From Alphaproteobacteria bacterium (GTDB taxonomy: Bacteria > Pseudomonadota > Alphaproteobacteria > Micavibrionales > Micavibrionaceae): DNA of 60,016 nucleotides. The notes under the pieces are model-generated. The model ran no database searches. It had not been told where the DNA came from and saw only the letters and a program-made list of their open reading frames with translations. Numbering within the stretch: the stretch's first letter is position 1; the number at the start of each line of letters is the position of its first letter. The translations under genes were made by a program, and so were the position numbers. Below are positions 50,357 to 58,438 of the stretch, in pieces. The stretch lies in assembly GCA_027482195.1 (NCBI GenBank), contig JAIXWE010000085.1:1-60016 (forward strand), in the 5' to 3' direction.

Positions 50357-50677
50357 TCACACAAAATCTAGAAAACAGGCAACAACTTAAAACTCAGCGG
50401 GTACAGGGCCGGAAGGCCTCGGACAAAAGAATGCCGATTTTTCTTTATAAATCAGATGTTTAAGGAAGATTTAGGAGTGTCTAGGAAGTAAGATTGGTTG
50501 TGTATGCGAACCGTCGGTTCAAACTTTCGAAATGATTATCAATTGTTGCCCTTCATGGCAAGTAATTTCAGCATTATCAAGCCAAATGTAGCCCTAGGCC
50601 ACATTACGTCCGCCAGTTCAAATCCCGACATGGTAATTGAACCAGAGACCTAAATAATTGGGTGTAATTGGGTATTT
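50357..50677. other. Non-coding region upstream of fic
   Basis: No gene is evident. It includes a GTTCAAATCCC phrase (50615-50625) that resembles a tRNA T-loop, but the flanks do not pair as a T-stem and no full tRNA can be folded around it. A repeated TAATTGGGT occurs near 50656 and 50666. It may be a scar of past insertions at the edge of the DGR region. Confidence 0.4.
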
Positions 50678-51064
50678 TTATGGGTGCTTATTAAGGTCTT
50701 CTTTTTCACAATCCAGGCTGGGATCAATCTGCGGTTCTGGTGCATCCCATTTGGCAGAAACGCGCTCAAAATAGTTTACCTGCTTTTGAAAGCGCGGATC
50801 CTCTTCCTGGATAAAGAAGGTGTACAGGCGATTGACAATACGCTTCATGAGAGTTTTCATCTCGTCATCAGAGATGCGCGATACCTCATTCCAGGGGATT
50901 TCATGTCCTTCTGCATCAATCACTTTGACGTCAGAATAATCGCCTGTTTTGGTGACTGGAGATTTTCCAGCATGAATGTTTTCAATCTCGGTATGCCGCA
51001 CACACATGGCGGTGAGTGTTTTTGCCAGTCGCCCCGCGATAGTTTTACTCTCTTTAAGATTCAT
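50678..51064 (-). CDS. Hypothetical protein divergent from the vWA gene
   Basis: A 128-residue, acidic, mostly helical protein with no membrane segment (KESKTIAGRLAKTLTAMCVRHTEIENIHAG; DDEMKTLMKRIVNRLYTFF; YFERVSAKWDAPEP). AGGAG lies 6-10 bases before the ATG. I do not recognise a family. It is divergently arranged with the MoxR/vWA/DGR operon across 200 bases of AT-rich DNA, so it could belong to that system or be an older island gene. Confidence 0.6.
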   Translation of the reverse strand: MNLKESKTIAGRLAKTLTAMCVRHTEIENIHAGKSPVTKTGDYSDVKVIDAEGHEIPWNEVSRISDDEMKTLMKRIVNRLYTFFIQEEDPRFQKQVNYFERVSAKWDAPEPQIDPSLDCEKEDLNKHP

Positions 51065-51158
51065 ATGGTGCTCCTATAACGCCTGTACAATACACTTACG
51101 TTTGATAGAAAAACGAAGTCAAGCAACATCTTAAACCCCATTCGTTGATATTTTAAAT

Positions 51159-51186
51159 TTGACTTTTTGTTTTTTTATGGTAAAAT
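51159..51186 (+). promoter_or_regulatory. Candidate promoter of the vWA gene
   Basis: TTGACT (51159-51164), 16-base T-rich spacer, TAAAAT (51181-51186). The predicted start leaves a leader of about 70 bases. Confidence 0.5.
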
Positions 51187-51264
51187 ATGACATCTTTCTT
51201 AACTAAACCTTAACTATTGAGATTGGTTTAAAAAAGATAATTAAAAACAAAGGGTTGCGACTTA

Positions 51265-54126
51265 ATGGCGTTATATGATCTCAATCAATCCACCAGAACT
51301 CCTGGCGATGAAATGCCAGGGAGCAATGACTTGGATAGGATATTTAATGATCCGAGCACCGCTCATGCGCTTGATTTATCGGAGCGTTTTGCCAAGCGGG
51401 AATTGAGCGAAGCTGGTTTCAAGGATTTTTTAAATAGCCTGCCGTCAGATGCCGCCGCAGAACGCGCGAAGCTCGAACAGCTTTTGACGGGCAACGCCAT
51501 TGAGGCCGATCTTTCAACCCGCTCTGGCCAGCTGGTCTGGGCGGCGGGTCTTGCCTATGCCTTTCAAAATAATCCGCCCGGTTCTATCCGCTCTCACGCC
51601 GTCTGGCGCACCCTGACGCGCAATCCGCAAGTGTCGGGATCTCTGGGTGCTGCCGCCCGCTATGTCGATTTATCGCTGACCAATCGCAGCGCGACGATGG
51701 ATTGGGGAACGCCGGGAAGCTGGTTCTGGTTCGCGCCCGATAAAAACCATATCAATATCGACCTGTTTCACACGCTCCTGACCGGCTTTGGCAAAGACCC
51801 TGCGCCCGGCGTCAAGGGGATGGCCCACGCTGCCGGCGTAATGATGCACGAGGTCGGCCACTCGCAGTTGACGACCCGCTTTACCAAGCGCATGGCGGAA
51901 CTGCAAAAGCGCGAAAAAGAAATGATGGAGGCTTCCAAAGAACGGAAGCTGACACGCGATGAATTCAAGGAACTGACTCGTGTCCGCAAGGAATTCCAGC
52001 TTCGCATGAATGTTTTTAACGCAGCGGAAGATAACTGCGTCAACCAATATGCCGCCAACTATGGGCAGGAATTTCCCCACGATTTCGGCGCATCGCTGAA
52101 TGTCTGCAATATCCTTCTGCAAGGCTCCGGCGCGTATATACGCGCGGCGCAAGCGGGGAAACTGCCGCCGGGCGCGGATGCTGTCGCCGACCCGCAGCAA
52201 AGGGAAATCGAAAAAGCGAAAGAGACTCTGGGCAAACTTAATCAGGCTATCGCGCTTTCATTTTATACGACGAATGGCCTGTTTGACCGTGACGATGTGG
52301 AAACATGGAAACGGCTCGGTGTAAATCCCGATGATATCGATGCCATTGATACAAGCGCGCTTCATACTGCCGCCGACCATTTCCTGACAACGGGAAAAAG
52401 CGATTTTGAGCGACTTCTTGATCTCAATGTCGGCGTGAGCGGCATGTCGCAACAGCAGCCCGTCAGCCGCGACCGCTGGCTGTTGCGGAGCGTGTTCGCC
52501 CGCAGCGTGGACTCCTATGCCGACCGCCGTTGCCAGATCGTGGATGAAATCTGGGATAAATACGCCGCGCCGTATGCGAAAATCCTGATCGATGCCGCCG
52601 AAGAAAACGCCGAAAATAAAATGAACCAAAAGCAAAACGGCCAGCAGCAGGACGGCCAAGGACAAGATGGCCAAGGCGAAGGCCAGGGTCAAAGCGATGA
52701 CCAAAATCAAAGCCCCAGCCAGCAATCTTCGGGCGGCGGCAGTCCTTCCCAATCACAAGGCGGCGATGACCCATCGCCCTCGCAGGGCGGCGAAGAAAGT
52801 GGTGGCGGTTCCGGCTCCGTCGAGGTTGAAGGCGTCGGTAAAATGGATGTTGACGGCAATCCACTGCCCTCGACGCCGGAGGAAGCCCGTAAACAAGGGC
52901 GCAAAGGCGCAGAGAATGATGCGAAACCGGAAGACGCGCAAAGTGTGCGCGATCTGGCAAAAGACGCTAAGCAGGGTGATACGAAACCTCAGCAAGGCCG
53001 CAAAAACGAACCGACCCACAATAAAAGCAAGGACGATAAGGGCGGCCAAGAAGGAATGGATTCAGGCGGAACGCCGACCGACGGGCTGGATGGTTTGAAT
53101 GGCCGTTCCGGTGAGTATAGCCGCAGGCAGGATGTCGATCTTGCGGCGTTGGCGGTGGGAAGCTGGACCGAGTTTCGCAAGCGCATTAACGAACTGGAGC
53201 CGGTCATCGCCCGCGTGGCCGAGGATTTGAAAGTCGTGCGTGAGCAGCAAAAGCAGCCTGTCCGCGCTATCGTTCCCCAGCGCGAGAAAATTCCACGCGG
53301 CGGTGATATTCACCAACGTCTTGATATGCGTGCGCACATGAATTTTGCCATCAAACGGGCGACAGGTCAGAAAATAGAAGAGCCTGATATGCGCCGCTGG
53401 AAAATGGATCATGTGTCAAAAGAGCCAACGACTGTGGAATTGTGGATTTTAGGAGACGGATCGGGCAGCACGCGCCAATCACTATCGCATGGCGTTCGCC
53501 GTATTGATTCCTGTCTTCAAACGATGGCTATCCTGCATGAAGGCGGTAAGCGCGCCGATCTGGATGTCTATGCCGGAATTTGGGAAAATCATCAGGTGCG
53601 GATGCTTTCCGAGCCGACTTTCACGGAAGCACAGATTGGCAGAAATTTTGACTCCGTGCGCTTAAGTGGTGGCGTCGGCACGATCTACAACACGCCGCTT
53701 CCACAAATCATCGACCGCCTGTCCAGGCAGAGAACGAACGCGCAGGGCCAGTCTCACCGTTTCGGCGGCATGACGCATTTTTTGATCGTTCTGGACGGTA
53801 CGAAGAACGACCTGGAAATTCAGGAAACCGCCAACATGCTTTTGACGCTATTCCGCGTCGGCCCGGCAGTATCGGTCGATATCGCCTATCTGGGCGGCCA
53901 CCAGGATTGTGAGGCGCAGGAAATCGTGCGCCGGGTAAAAGAGAAAAACCCCAGAGCGGCTATTGATATTCTGGAAGCCAACGATGCAAGGGATGCCCCG
54001 TTGCTTTTGGTCAGAAAAATAAAGCAGCGCATGGAAAGAGCGTTGCATCAGGCCGTGCCGGATTCCCAGAAAAGGGACGCTTTTGGAGAGGCTTACAGAG
54101 GCATGACAAGGGCGGATTTGGGTTAA
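51265..54126 (+). CDS. Metallopeptidase-like and vWA domain protein (MoxR partner)
   Basis: The 953-residue protein has three parts. Residues 60-350 hold a zinc-peptidase-like domain with H195-EVGH199 and a downstream NAAEDNCVNQY segment near 251 that could give the third ligand; this fits the putative metallopeptidase domain found next to vWA-like domains (DUF2201 type). Residues 450-640 are a Gln/Gly/Ser/Asp-rich, low-complexity linker. The C-terminal 230 residues are a vWA domain with intact MIDAS: D731-G-S733-G-S735, a Thr in SGGVGTIYNTP and an Asp in IVLDGTKND. CobT and NorD have a similar layout. No signal peptide is present. It precedes the MoxR ATPase by 73 bases. Confidence 0.88.
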   Translation: MALYDLNQSTRTPGDEMPGSNDLDRIFNDPSTAHALDLSERFAKRELSEAGFKDFLNSLPSDAAAERAKLEQLLTGNAIEADLSTRSGQLVWAAGLAYAFQNNPPGSIRSHAVWRTLTRNPQVSGSLGAAARYVDLSLTNRSATMDWGTPGSWFWFAPDKNHINIDLFHTLLTGFGKDPAPGVKGMAHAAGVMMHEVGHSQLTTRFTKRMAELQKREKEMMEASKERKLTRDEFKELTRVRKEFQLRMNVFNAAEDNCVNQYAANYGQEFPHDFGASLNVCNILLQGSGAYIRAAQAGKLPPGADAVADPQQREIEKAKETLGKLNQAIALSFYTTNGLFDRDDVETWKRLGVNPDDIDAIDTSALHTAADHFLTTGKSDFERLLDLNVGVSGMSQQQPVSRDRWLLRSVFARSVDSYADRRCQIVDEIWDKYAAPYAKILIDAAEENAENKMNQKQNGQQQDGQGQDGQGEGQGQSDDQNQSPSQQSSGGGSPSQSQGGDDPSPSQGGEESGGGSGSVEVEGVGKMDVDGNPLPSTPEEARKQGRKGAENDAKPEDAQSVRDLAKDAKQGDTKPQQGRKNEPTHNKSKDDKGGQEGMDSGGTPTDGLDGLNGRSGEYSRRQDVDLAALAVGSWTEFRKRINELEPVIARVAEDLKVVREQQKQPVRAIVPQREKIPRGGDIHQRLDMRAHMNFAIKRATGQKIEEPDMRRWKMDHVSKEPTTVELWILGDGSGSTRQSLSHGVRRIDSCLQTMAILHEGGKRADLDVYAGIWENHQVRMLSEPTFTEAQIGRNFDSVRLSGGVGTIYNTPLPQIIDRLSRQRTNAQGQSHRFGGMTHFLIVLDGTKNDLEIQETANMLLTLFRVGPAVSVDIAYLGGHQDCEAQEIVRRVKEKNPRAAIDILEANDARDAPLLLVRKIKQRMERALHQAVPDSQKRDAFGEAYRGMTRADLG

Positions 54127-54133
54127 CAAAAGA

Positions 54134-54162
54134 TTGACATGTTATTAAAAATGTATTAATAT
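54134..54162 (+). promoter_or_regulatory. Near-consensus sigma-70 promoter before the MoxR gene
   Basis: TTGACA (54134-54139), 17-base spacer, TAATAT (54157-54162). It starts 8 bases after the vWA stop codon. The predicted transcript start near 54169 lies after an ATG at 54161 and before the ATG at 54200, supporting the latter as the ATPase start. Confidence 0.75.
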
Positions 54163-54199
54163 GCAAAATAACTTACAGGGTGGCACAAGCGGAGGCATT

Positions 54200-56800
54200 A
54201 TGAGTTTACTGGAAAAAACGTATGGAGAGCTGACCGAGGCTGATAAAGACAGCCTCCGTAAGCCATTGGGTGTGGCCGGTATTTCCTACCCTGAAGCCTA
54301 TCGACCAAAAGGTCAATCAGAGGTTGATCTGGCCATGAGCGGTCCCATTCCTTTGACCAGTGCAAGACCATACGAAGAGGTTGTCGGCCTTGCCTATTCG
54401 AACATGGCCGTGCCTTCGATGCTGGAGTTTGAACGCCGGATCATGGAGAAATCCAATCCGCAATCAAAAGGTTTTTTTACATTGGTGATTTCACCTCCGG
54501 GCTGGGGTAAAACGGAAGGCGCAGAAAACTTAGCCACAATAATTGACGATCGTGAAAGCCCTTATGTTTTCGTGAACTGTGCCGGCCGTAACCTTGAAGA
54601 ATTACTGTGGGAAACGGTGATTGATTTGGGCGAAGATTATCGCACTGCGTTGCTCGAAAAAATGAAGACCGAGGCGTTAAAGCCTAAAAGCAAGGAGATT
54701 TTAGAGAGGGAATTCAGTTCTGATGCCCTCATAAAAGATCGTCATGGTAATATTATCGGGATTAATGAAGATAAAACCGCAACGCCGCGCGTCATCGGTA
54801 AAGATAGCGAAGGAAAAAATATCTATGAAACCCCGCTTGAGGCCTTTGAGCGGGATATAAAAGTTCTGCGCCTGATTGCAGAATTTGAAGGGATTCCCAC
54901 GCAAGCCCAAAACACGCTAGGCATGAGAAAGGTTTTCAACCGCGCCCTTGAAAAGGCGATGACCGAAGGCCGTATGCTGATCTGGGATGAATTTGCAAAA
55001 GGGGTTGAAGCATCTGAAGAACCATTGTTGGAATTCGTTCAATGGGCGAACGGAATGGGCAAGGATACCATTACTGTCAGCAGTACATTCAGCGTGCATG
55101 GACGTAATGAAACAGCAGCGCGGGTTTTAAGGCGCAGCGACCGCGCCGCCGGATTTCAGATTGTCGCAACGGCCAATCCTGAAGATCCAATGTTTCAACA
55201 ATCCGACTCTTCCCCGATTTTATCCCGTATGGATATGTTTCCTATGGGTGAGCCGTCTGAAAGAGATTTGCAACACAGAGCAGGACAATTTTTAACCGGC
55301 CTACCCTTGTCAACGCACATGGCTTTTTTTGCTGATATCTGGAAAAGCGATGAGGATGAATTTAGAGAGCTACTATTAGAATGGCGTGAGAGCAAGGCCA
55401 AGGCCGAAGGAAAAGAAATTCCAATTGGTGAAGCACTGCGTTTGCGTGAGTTTACAAATACACGTGATGCCATTGAAAAAATCGCACAAGCCATCTTTTT
55501 TGCCAAACGCCTGATTGATACTAAATCTTCTCTTCATATAGCAGACGTAAACAAAGAAGGCACAACTCGGTTATACGATGCTGTACGCAATGAAATCCCT
55601 TCAGGTTTTGCAGCAAAAAATCCGATTGACCCGCGTTTGCTTGTAAAAAGAATTCTTCCTGAAGTAGAGAGCGGACGGCAAGCCCCCCAGATACCGGATG
55701 CTGAAAAAGGAATTAAACCTGTTTTTGATCGCAAGGCTCTGCGTCAGCCAGCCGCGAAACCTCCCTCAAGTGATCCCCATATGATGGAGGCTGAATTCGG
55801 AACAAGATTGCAAGCGGCGCTTGAACGCTGGGTGTTGGAATTAACGGCAAACTTACCTGATACACAAAAAATGCTGATAGCTGAATTTCAACAACGCGGC
55901 GTGGCCTTCACTCTCCCCGATCAGAAAAACACGGTCGCCTCACTTTTGAATCAGGATATGTTCGCGCATATCGGCGGAATCAAGAGCATCGTCGCGCTGA
56001 GGGAAATTCTGGCTAAACGCATGCGCCAAGGCAATTCGGCGCTGCGTGGTTCCACGGATAACGATCTTATTCCGATGGATGAAGCGGCGGCTCTTTGTGA
56101 GCAGCTTTCTCGTCTGCCGACGAATGACAACGCCAATCCGAACGTGGGACGCATTGTCACTCTCGGCAATGATCCTAAAAACGCTTTTAATCAGGCCGCT
56201 GCCATTGATGGCATCGTCACGGAAAAGCATAAGCCGAAAAAGCCTACAGCCTCCCAGCTTGTGCGATCCTCCGATTTTCTGGATACGCTCAAGGTTCCTA
56301 CGCTGGCCAATATCAACATGCGCTCGATTTGGAGAAAAACCCTGTCGAACGACAATGTTCTCCCGCGTAACCATGCTTACGCGCAGCTGGCCCAGATCGC
56401 CGAAGGAACGCATAAGAGCAAGATCGGCATCACGACCGTGATGACGCAGGGTGATACCGGCGAAGCCGTACCAATGCATGTGATGATCGACGGCGAACGC
56501 AAGAAAAGCCTGATTGTGGCCGATAACGTGGATGCCGATACGAAAGCCGCGCTTGGAAAGGATTACACGGTCGTTGCGTTTGATGACGCTGACGCTGAGG
56601 AACAAGTCACGGCCTTTATCCGCGATACGCTGCGCCATGCTTCCCGCCGTGATCAGGCGGCAGAGCTTGAAGGGCAGCTGGCAGCAGCCTTTTTGTTCCG
56701 CGCTGGCGATACGGCTAATGTGCAGTCGCTGGCTAAAATGATGTCGCGCAAGGATACGCAAGCCAAGGCGCCGGTTTATATGGTACAACAGTTAGGCTAA
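54200..56800 (+). CDS. MoxR-like AAA+ ATPase
   Basis: The 866-residue ATPase has Walker A PPGWGKT (K104), Walker B LIWDE (D263, E264), sensor-1 Asn in ATANPED (N326) and a downstream SRMDMFPM segment with the arginine. Residues 1-60 are an extension, and an insert of about 90 residues separates the Walker motifs. The C-terminal half (about 480-866) is not recognised; it is helical, with a basic linker (KHKPKKPTASQLVRSS). MoxR ATPases work with vWA proteins as remodelling machines, and the partner is the gene upstream. GGAGG lies 5 bases before the ATG. The target gene follows after 11 bases. Confidence 0.88.
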   Translation: MSLLEKTYGELTEADKDSLRKPLGVAGISYPEAYRPKGQSEVDLAMSGPIPLTSARPYEEVVGLAYSNMAVPSMLEFERRIMEKSNPQSKGFFTLVISPPGWGKTEGAENLATIIDDRESPYVFVNCAGRNLEELLWETVIDLGEDYRTALLEKMKTEALKPKSKEILEREFSSDALIKDRHGNIIGINEDKTATPRVIGKDSEGKNIYETPLEAFERDIKVLRLIAEFEGIPTQAQNTLGMRKVFNRALEKAMTEGRMLIWDEFAKGVEASEEPLLEFVQWANGMGKDTITVSSTFSVHGRNETAARVLRRSDRAAGFQIVATANPEDPMFQQSDSSPILSRMDMFPMGEPSERDLQHRAGQFLTGLPLSTHMAFFADIWKSDEDEFRELLLEWRESKAKAEGKEIPIGEALRLREFTNTRDAIEKIAQAIFFAKRLIDTKSSLHIADVNKEGTTRLYDAVRNEIPSGFAAKNPIDPRLLVKRILPEVESGRQAPQIPDAEKGIKPVFDRKALRQPAAKPPSSDPHMMEAEFGTRLQAALERWVLELTANLPDTQKMLIAEFQQRGVAFTLPDQKNTVASLLNQDMFAHIGGIKSIVALREILAKRMRQGNSALRGSTDNDLIPMDEAAALCEQLSRLPTNDNANPNVGRIVTLGNDPKNAFNQAAAIDGIVTEKHKPKKPTASQLVRSSDFLDTLKVPTLANINMRSIWRKTLSNDNVLPRNHAYAQLAQIAEGTHKSKIGITTVMTQGDTGEAVPMHVMIDGERKKSLIVADNVDADTKAALGKDYTVVAFDDADAEEQVTAFIRDTLRHASRRDQAAELEGQLAAAFLFRAGDTANVQSLAKMMSRKDTQAKAPVYMVQQLG

Positions 56801-56811
56801 GGGAAAGAGAG

Positions 56812-57591
56812 ATGTCCATGTTTTCATCGGTTTTAGGAAAAAAAGACGAAATTAAAATTCCCGGCATTCCGGCTGATTTCGCTGCCGTGGTGGCTCGTTT
56901 ACAAGGGCGTGCGCCTTCGAATAACGACCGTTTGCGTCTGTCTTCCGGGATGACCGTCGAGCAATTCCTGCCGATTTCAACGGAAATTCTGGCCAAGCCA
57001 CCGGAGCCGCCGAAGCCGGTCTTTGACCCCAGCCAGCTTGAGGCCGGAAAACTAATCGAGGGCAAAGGCATTTATCTCGGCACATGGGAGCCGAAGGACA
57101 AAAATGGTCGGACGCTGGGCAAGATTTTTGATATTTACGCCGCGCCGGAAGATATCAGGAATGGCAGCGGCAATCTTTTGATGACCTTCAATAATGCCGT
57201 AAAGCATGTCGCGGGTCTGAGAAATTACCACGGTCACGACGGCGGCAATTTTGCGAACGAAAAAGCCATTCTGGAAGCTGTTCGCAACAATCCTGCTGCT
57301 CTTGCACAATGGTTTCTCCCGACGAAGGAACTGCTGCATGGCAAGACGAGTGGCGGCGATAAAATCCAGCCTGCGAACCTTTATGATAGCCGCAACACCG
57401 GTGCTTTCAAGAACACGTTTATAACGAAGAGTGGCTCCGGCTTCGCCCATTGGTACTGGTCGCTTACGGAGCATCCGGACTACCCGTCCTACGTCTCCGG
57501 CGTCGGCTTCACGGACGGCGGCGACGATTGGGACCGTAAGGACTACGGCGAGCTGTCCTCACGGGTCGTCCGCGCGGAACTGCGACCGTAG
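56812..57591 (+). CDS. DGR target protein with variable DUF1566/C-type-lectin-like domain
   Basis: The 259-residue protein has a 60-residue N-terminal region with a Pro-rich end (KPPEPPKPVF), then a DUF1566-like domain from about residue 78: GKGIYLGTWEP, WFLPTKELLHGK near 172, and the final HWYWSLTEHP...GFTDGGDDWDRKDYGELSSRVVRAEL. The last 53 residues are the variable repeat. Residues that differ from those encoded by the template are F211, Y224, Y227, S229, G230, G232, G237, R242, Y245 and G246. No signal peptide or membrane helix is present, so it should be cytoplasmic. It is in the MoxR operon and very probably a partner or substrate of that ATPase. Confidence 0.92.
   Translation: MSMFSSVLGKKDEIKIPGIPADFAAVVARLQGRAPSNNDRLRLSSGMTVEQFLPISTEILAKPPEPPKPVFDPSQLEAGKLIEGKGIYLGTWEPKDKNGRTLGKIFDIYAAPEDIRNGSGNLLMTFNNAVKHVAGLRNYHGHDGGNFANEKAILEAVRNNPAALAQWFLPTKELLHGKTSGGDKIQPANLYDSRNTGAFKNTFITKSGSGFAHWYWSLTEHPDYPSYVSGVGFTDGGDDWDRKDYGELSSRVVRAELRP
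57430..57579 (+). repeat. Variable repeat (VR) of the DGR
   Basis: These 150 bases align without gaps to the template repeat at 58232-58381 (offset 802). Twelve positions differ: 57442, 57443, 57481, 57490, 57497, 57500, 57506, 57521, 57536, 57544, 57547 and 57548. In every case the template has A; the VR has T five times, G six times and C once. The last 31 bases are unchanged and contain the initiation-of-mutagenic-homing region; after it, VR has CTGCG where TR has TTGAA. Confidence 0.97.
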
Positions 57592-57632
57592 CGTAAGCGA
57601 AGGTCGTTAGTCATTTAATCATTTAATTATTT

Positions 57633-57660
57633 AGTTGCGCGCATCGCGCGCAACTTTTTT
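57633..57660 (+). terminator. Hairpin with T run downstream of VR
   Basis: A perfect 10-bp stem (AGTTGCGCGC / GCGCGCAACT) with loop ATC and six T residues, 42 bases after the target stop codon. It is a strong intrinsic terminator; DGRs also often carry a hairpin just downstream of VR that aids retrohoming. Confidence 0.85.
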
Positions 57661-57665
57661 AAGAC

Positions 57666-57685
57666 GGACCCCGCGAAGCGGGGCC
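57666..57685 (+). other. Second GC hairpin between VR and avd
   Basis: CCCCGC / GCGGGG with a GAA loop, extended by GG / CC around a bulged A. DGR homing hairpins typically have short purine-rich loops, so this and the preceding hairpin are both candidates for that role. A T-containing stretch (AAAATTTT) follows but no clean T run. Confidence 0.6.
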
Positions 57686-57717
57686 ACAAAAAAATTTTGG
57701 GGCGGGTTTAAGGAAAA

Positions 57718-58080
57718 ATGGCGCAATATCAACACCTTCCGATATATAAACAAACCTATGACATTCTTCTGCGGACGATGATCGCGACAAAAGACTTTCC
57801 CCGCGAATATAAATACAGCCTGGGCCAGAAAATTAAGGACGAACTGATCGAGCTGGTCGTTTTGATTTATCGCGCCAATTCTGCTACAGATAAGAAACAG
57901 CATATCGAATCTATTTTAGAGCGTGTTCAGGCGATCCAGCTTCTTATGCGTCTGTCGCACGACATGAAAATTTTGTCGCGGAAACATTACGCGGCTTTAT
58001 CAGAGATGACCGAAAGCCTGGCGAAACAAGCGCAAGGCTGGTTAAACAGTTCGGGGAAGGGGAGGCCAGAACGGAAATAG
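57718..58080 (+). CDS. avd: DGR accessory variability determinant (Avd), four-helix-bundle protein
   Basis: Avd forms a basic pentameric barrel of four-helix subunits that binds the reverse transcriptase and template RNA and is needed for mutagenic cDNA synthesis. This 120-residue protein fits in size and pattern: IYKQTYDILLRTMIATKDFPREYKYSLGQKIKDELIELVVLIYRAN over the first two helices, then IESILERVQAIQLLMRLSHDMKILSRKHYAALSEMTESLAKQAQGW. AAGGA precedes the ATG. It lies between VR and TR on the same strand, the standard position. Confidence 0.93.
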   Translation: MAQYQHLPIYKQTYDILLRTMIATKDFPREYKYSLGQKIKDELIELVVLIYRANSATDKKQHIESILERVQAIQLLMRLSHDMKILSRKHYAALSEMTESLAKQAQGWLNSSGKGRPERK

Positions 58081-58231
58081 GTTACGGCCTATCCGGTGAG
58101 CATATTCAGTTCGGATGGTGGCGGTATCTGCCCCATAAGGGGTGGAATACCAAAGCAGAAACCTGAAAGGGTGGAAGACTTGGCGAATGATTATTCGCTC
58201 GCCCGGATCATGAGACTGCCATCGACACGCT
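58081..58231 (+). ncRNA. Leader of the template-repeat RNA
   Basis: The 151 bases between avd and TR contain no gene. A hairpin with stem GCGAAT / ATTCGC and loop GATT lies at 58183-58198. In the Bordetella phage DGR the RNA spanning avd, TR and flanks is the substrate for reverse transcription, and I infer the same here. The RNA ends are not known. Confidence 0.5.
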
Positions 58232-58381
58232 AGTGGCTCCGGCAACGCCCATTGGTACTGGTCGCTTACGGAGCATCCGGACAACCCGTCCAACGTCTAC
58301 GACGTCGACTTCACGGACGGCGACGACGATTGGGACCATAAGGACAACAACGAGCTGTCCTCACGGGTCGTCCGCGCGGAA
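58232..58381 (+). repeat. Template repeat (TR) of the DGR
   Basis: The donor copy for VR. It contains 34 adenines; 12 differ in VR, and none of the 116 other bases does. In the frame of VR it would encode five AAC codons, the codon favoured in DGR templates because A-mutagenesis of AAC yields many amino acids but no stop. All five are changed in the present VR. It is downstream of avd and not itself translated. Confidence 0.97.
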
Positions 58382-58409
58382 TTGAACTACCCTTTCTCGA
58401 TCCCTTTTG

Positions 58410-58438
58410 AAACCGGCCTCCTAATCAGAGGCCGGTTT
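58410..58438. terminator. Bidirectional hairpin between TR and the reverse transcriptase
   Basis: An 11-bp perfect stem (AAACCGGCCTC / GAGGCCGGTTT) with a 7-base loop. The T-rich TATTTT follows on the + strand. The reverse-transcriptase stop codon (58421-58423) lies in the loop. It probably ends the TR transcript from the left and the RT transcript from the right. Confidence 0.8.

Noticed and set aside
50590-50640. tRNA-like T-arm phrase (+ strand)
   Set aside because: GTTCAAATCCC is not flanked by pairing stems and a complete cloverleaf cannot be formed.
52258-52960. Two overlapping antisense frames in the vWA gene linker
   Set aside because: They arise from the low-complexity GC-rich linker and have biased Ala/Leu/Arg composition with no recognisable domain.
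55940-56788. Open frame of about 280 codons antisense to the MoxR gene
   Set aside because: No ribosome site or family resemblance; the sense frame is an intact ATPase operon member.
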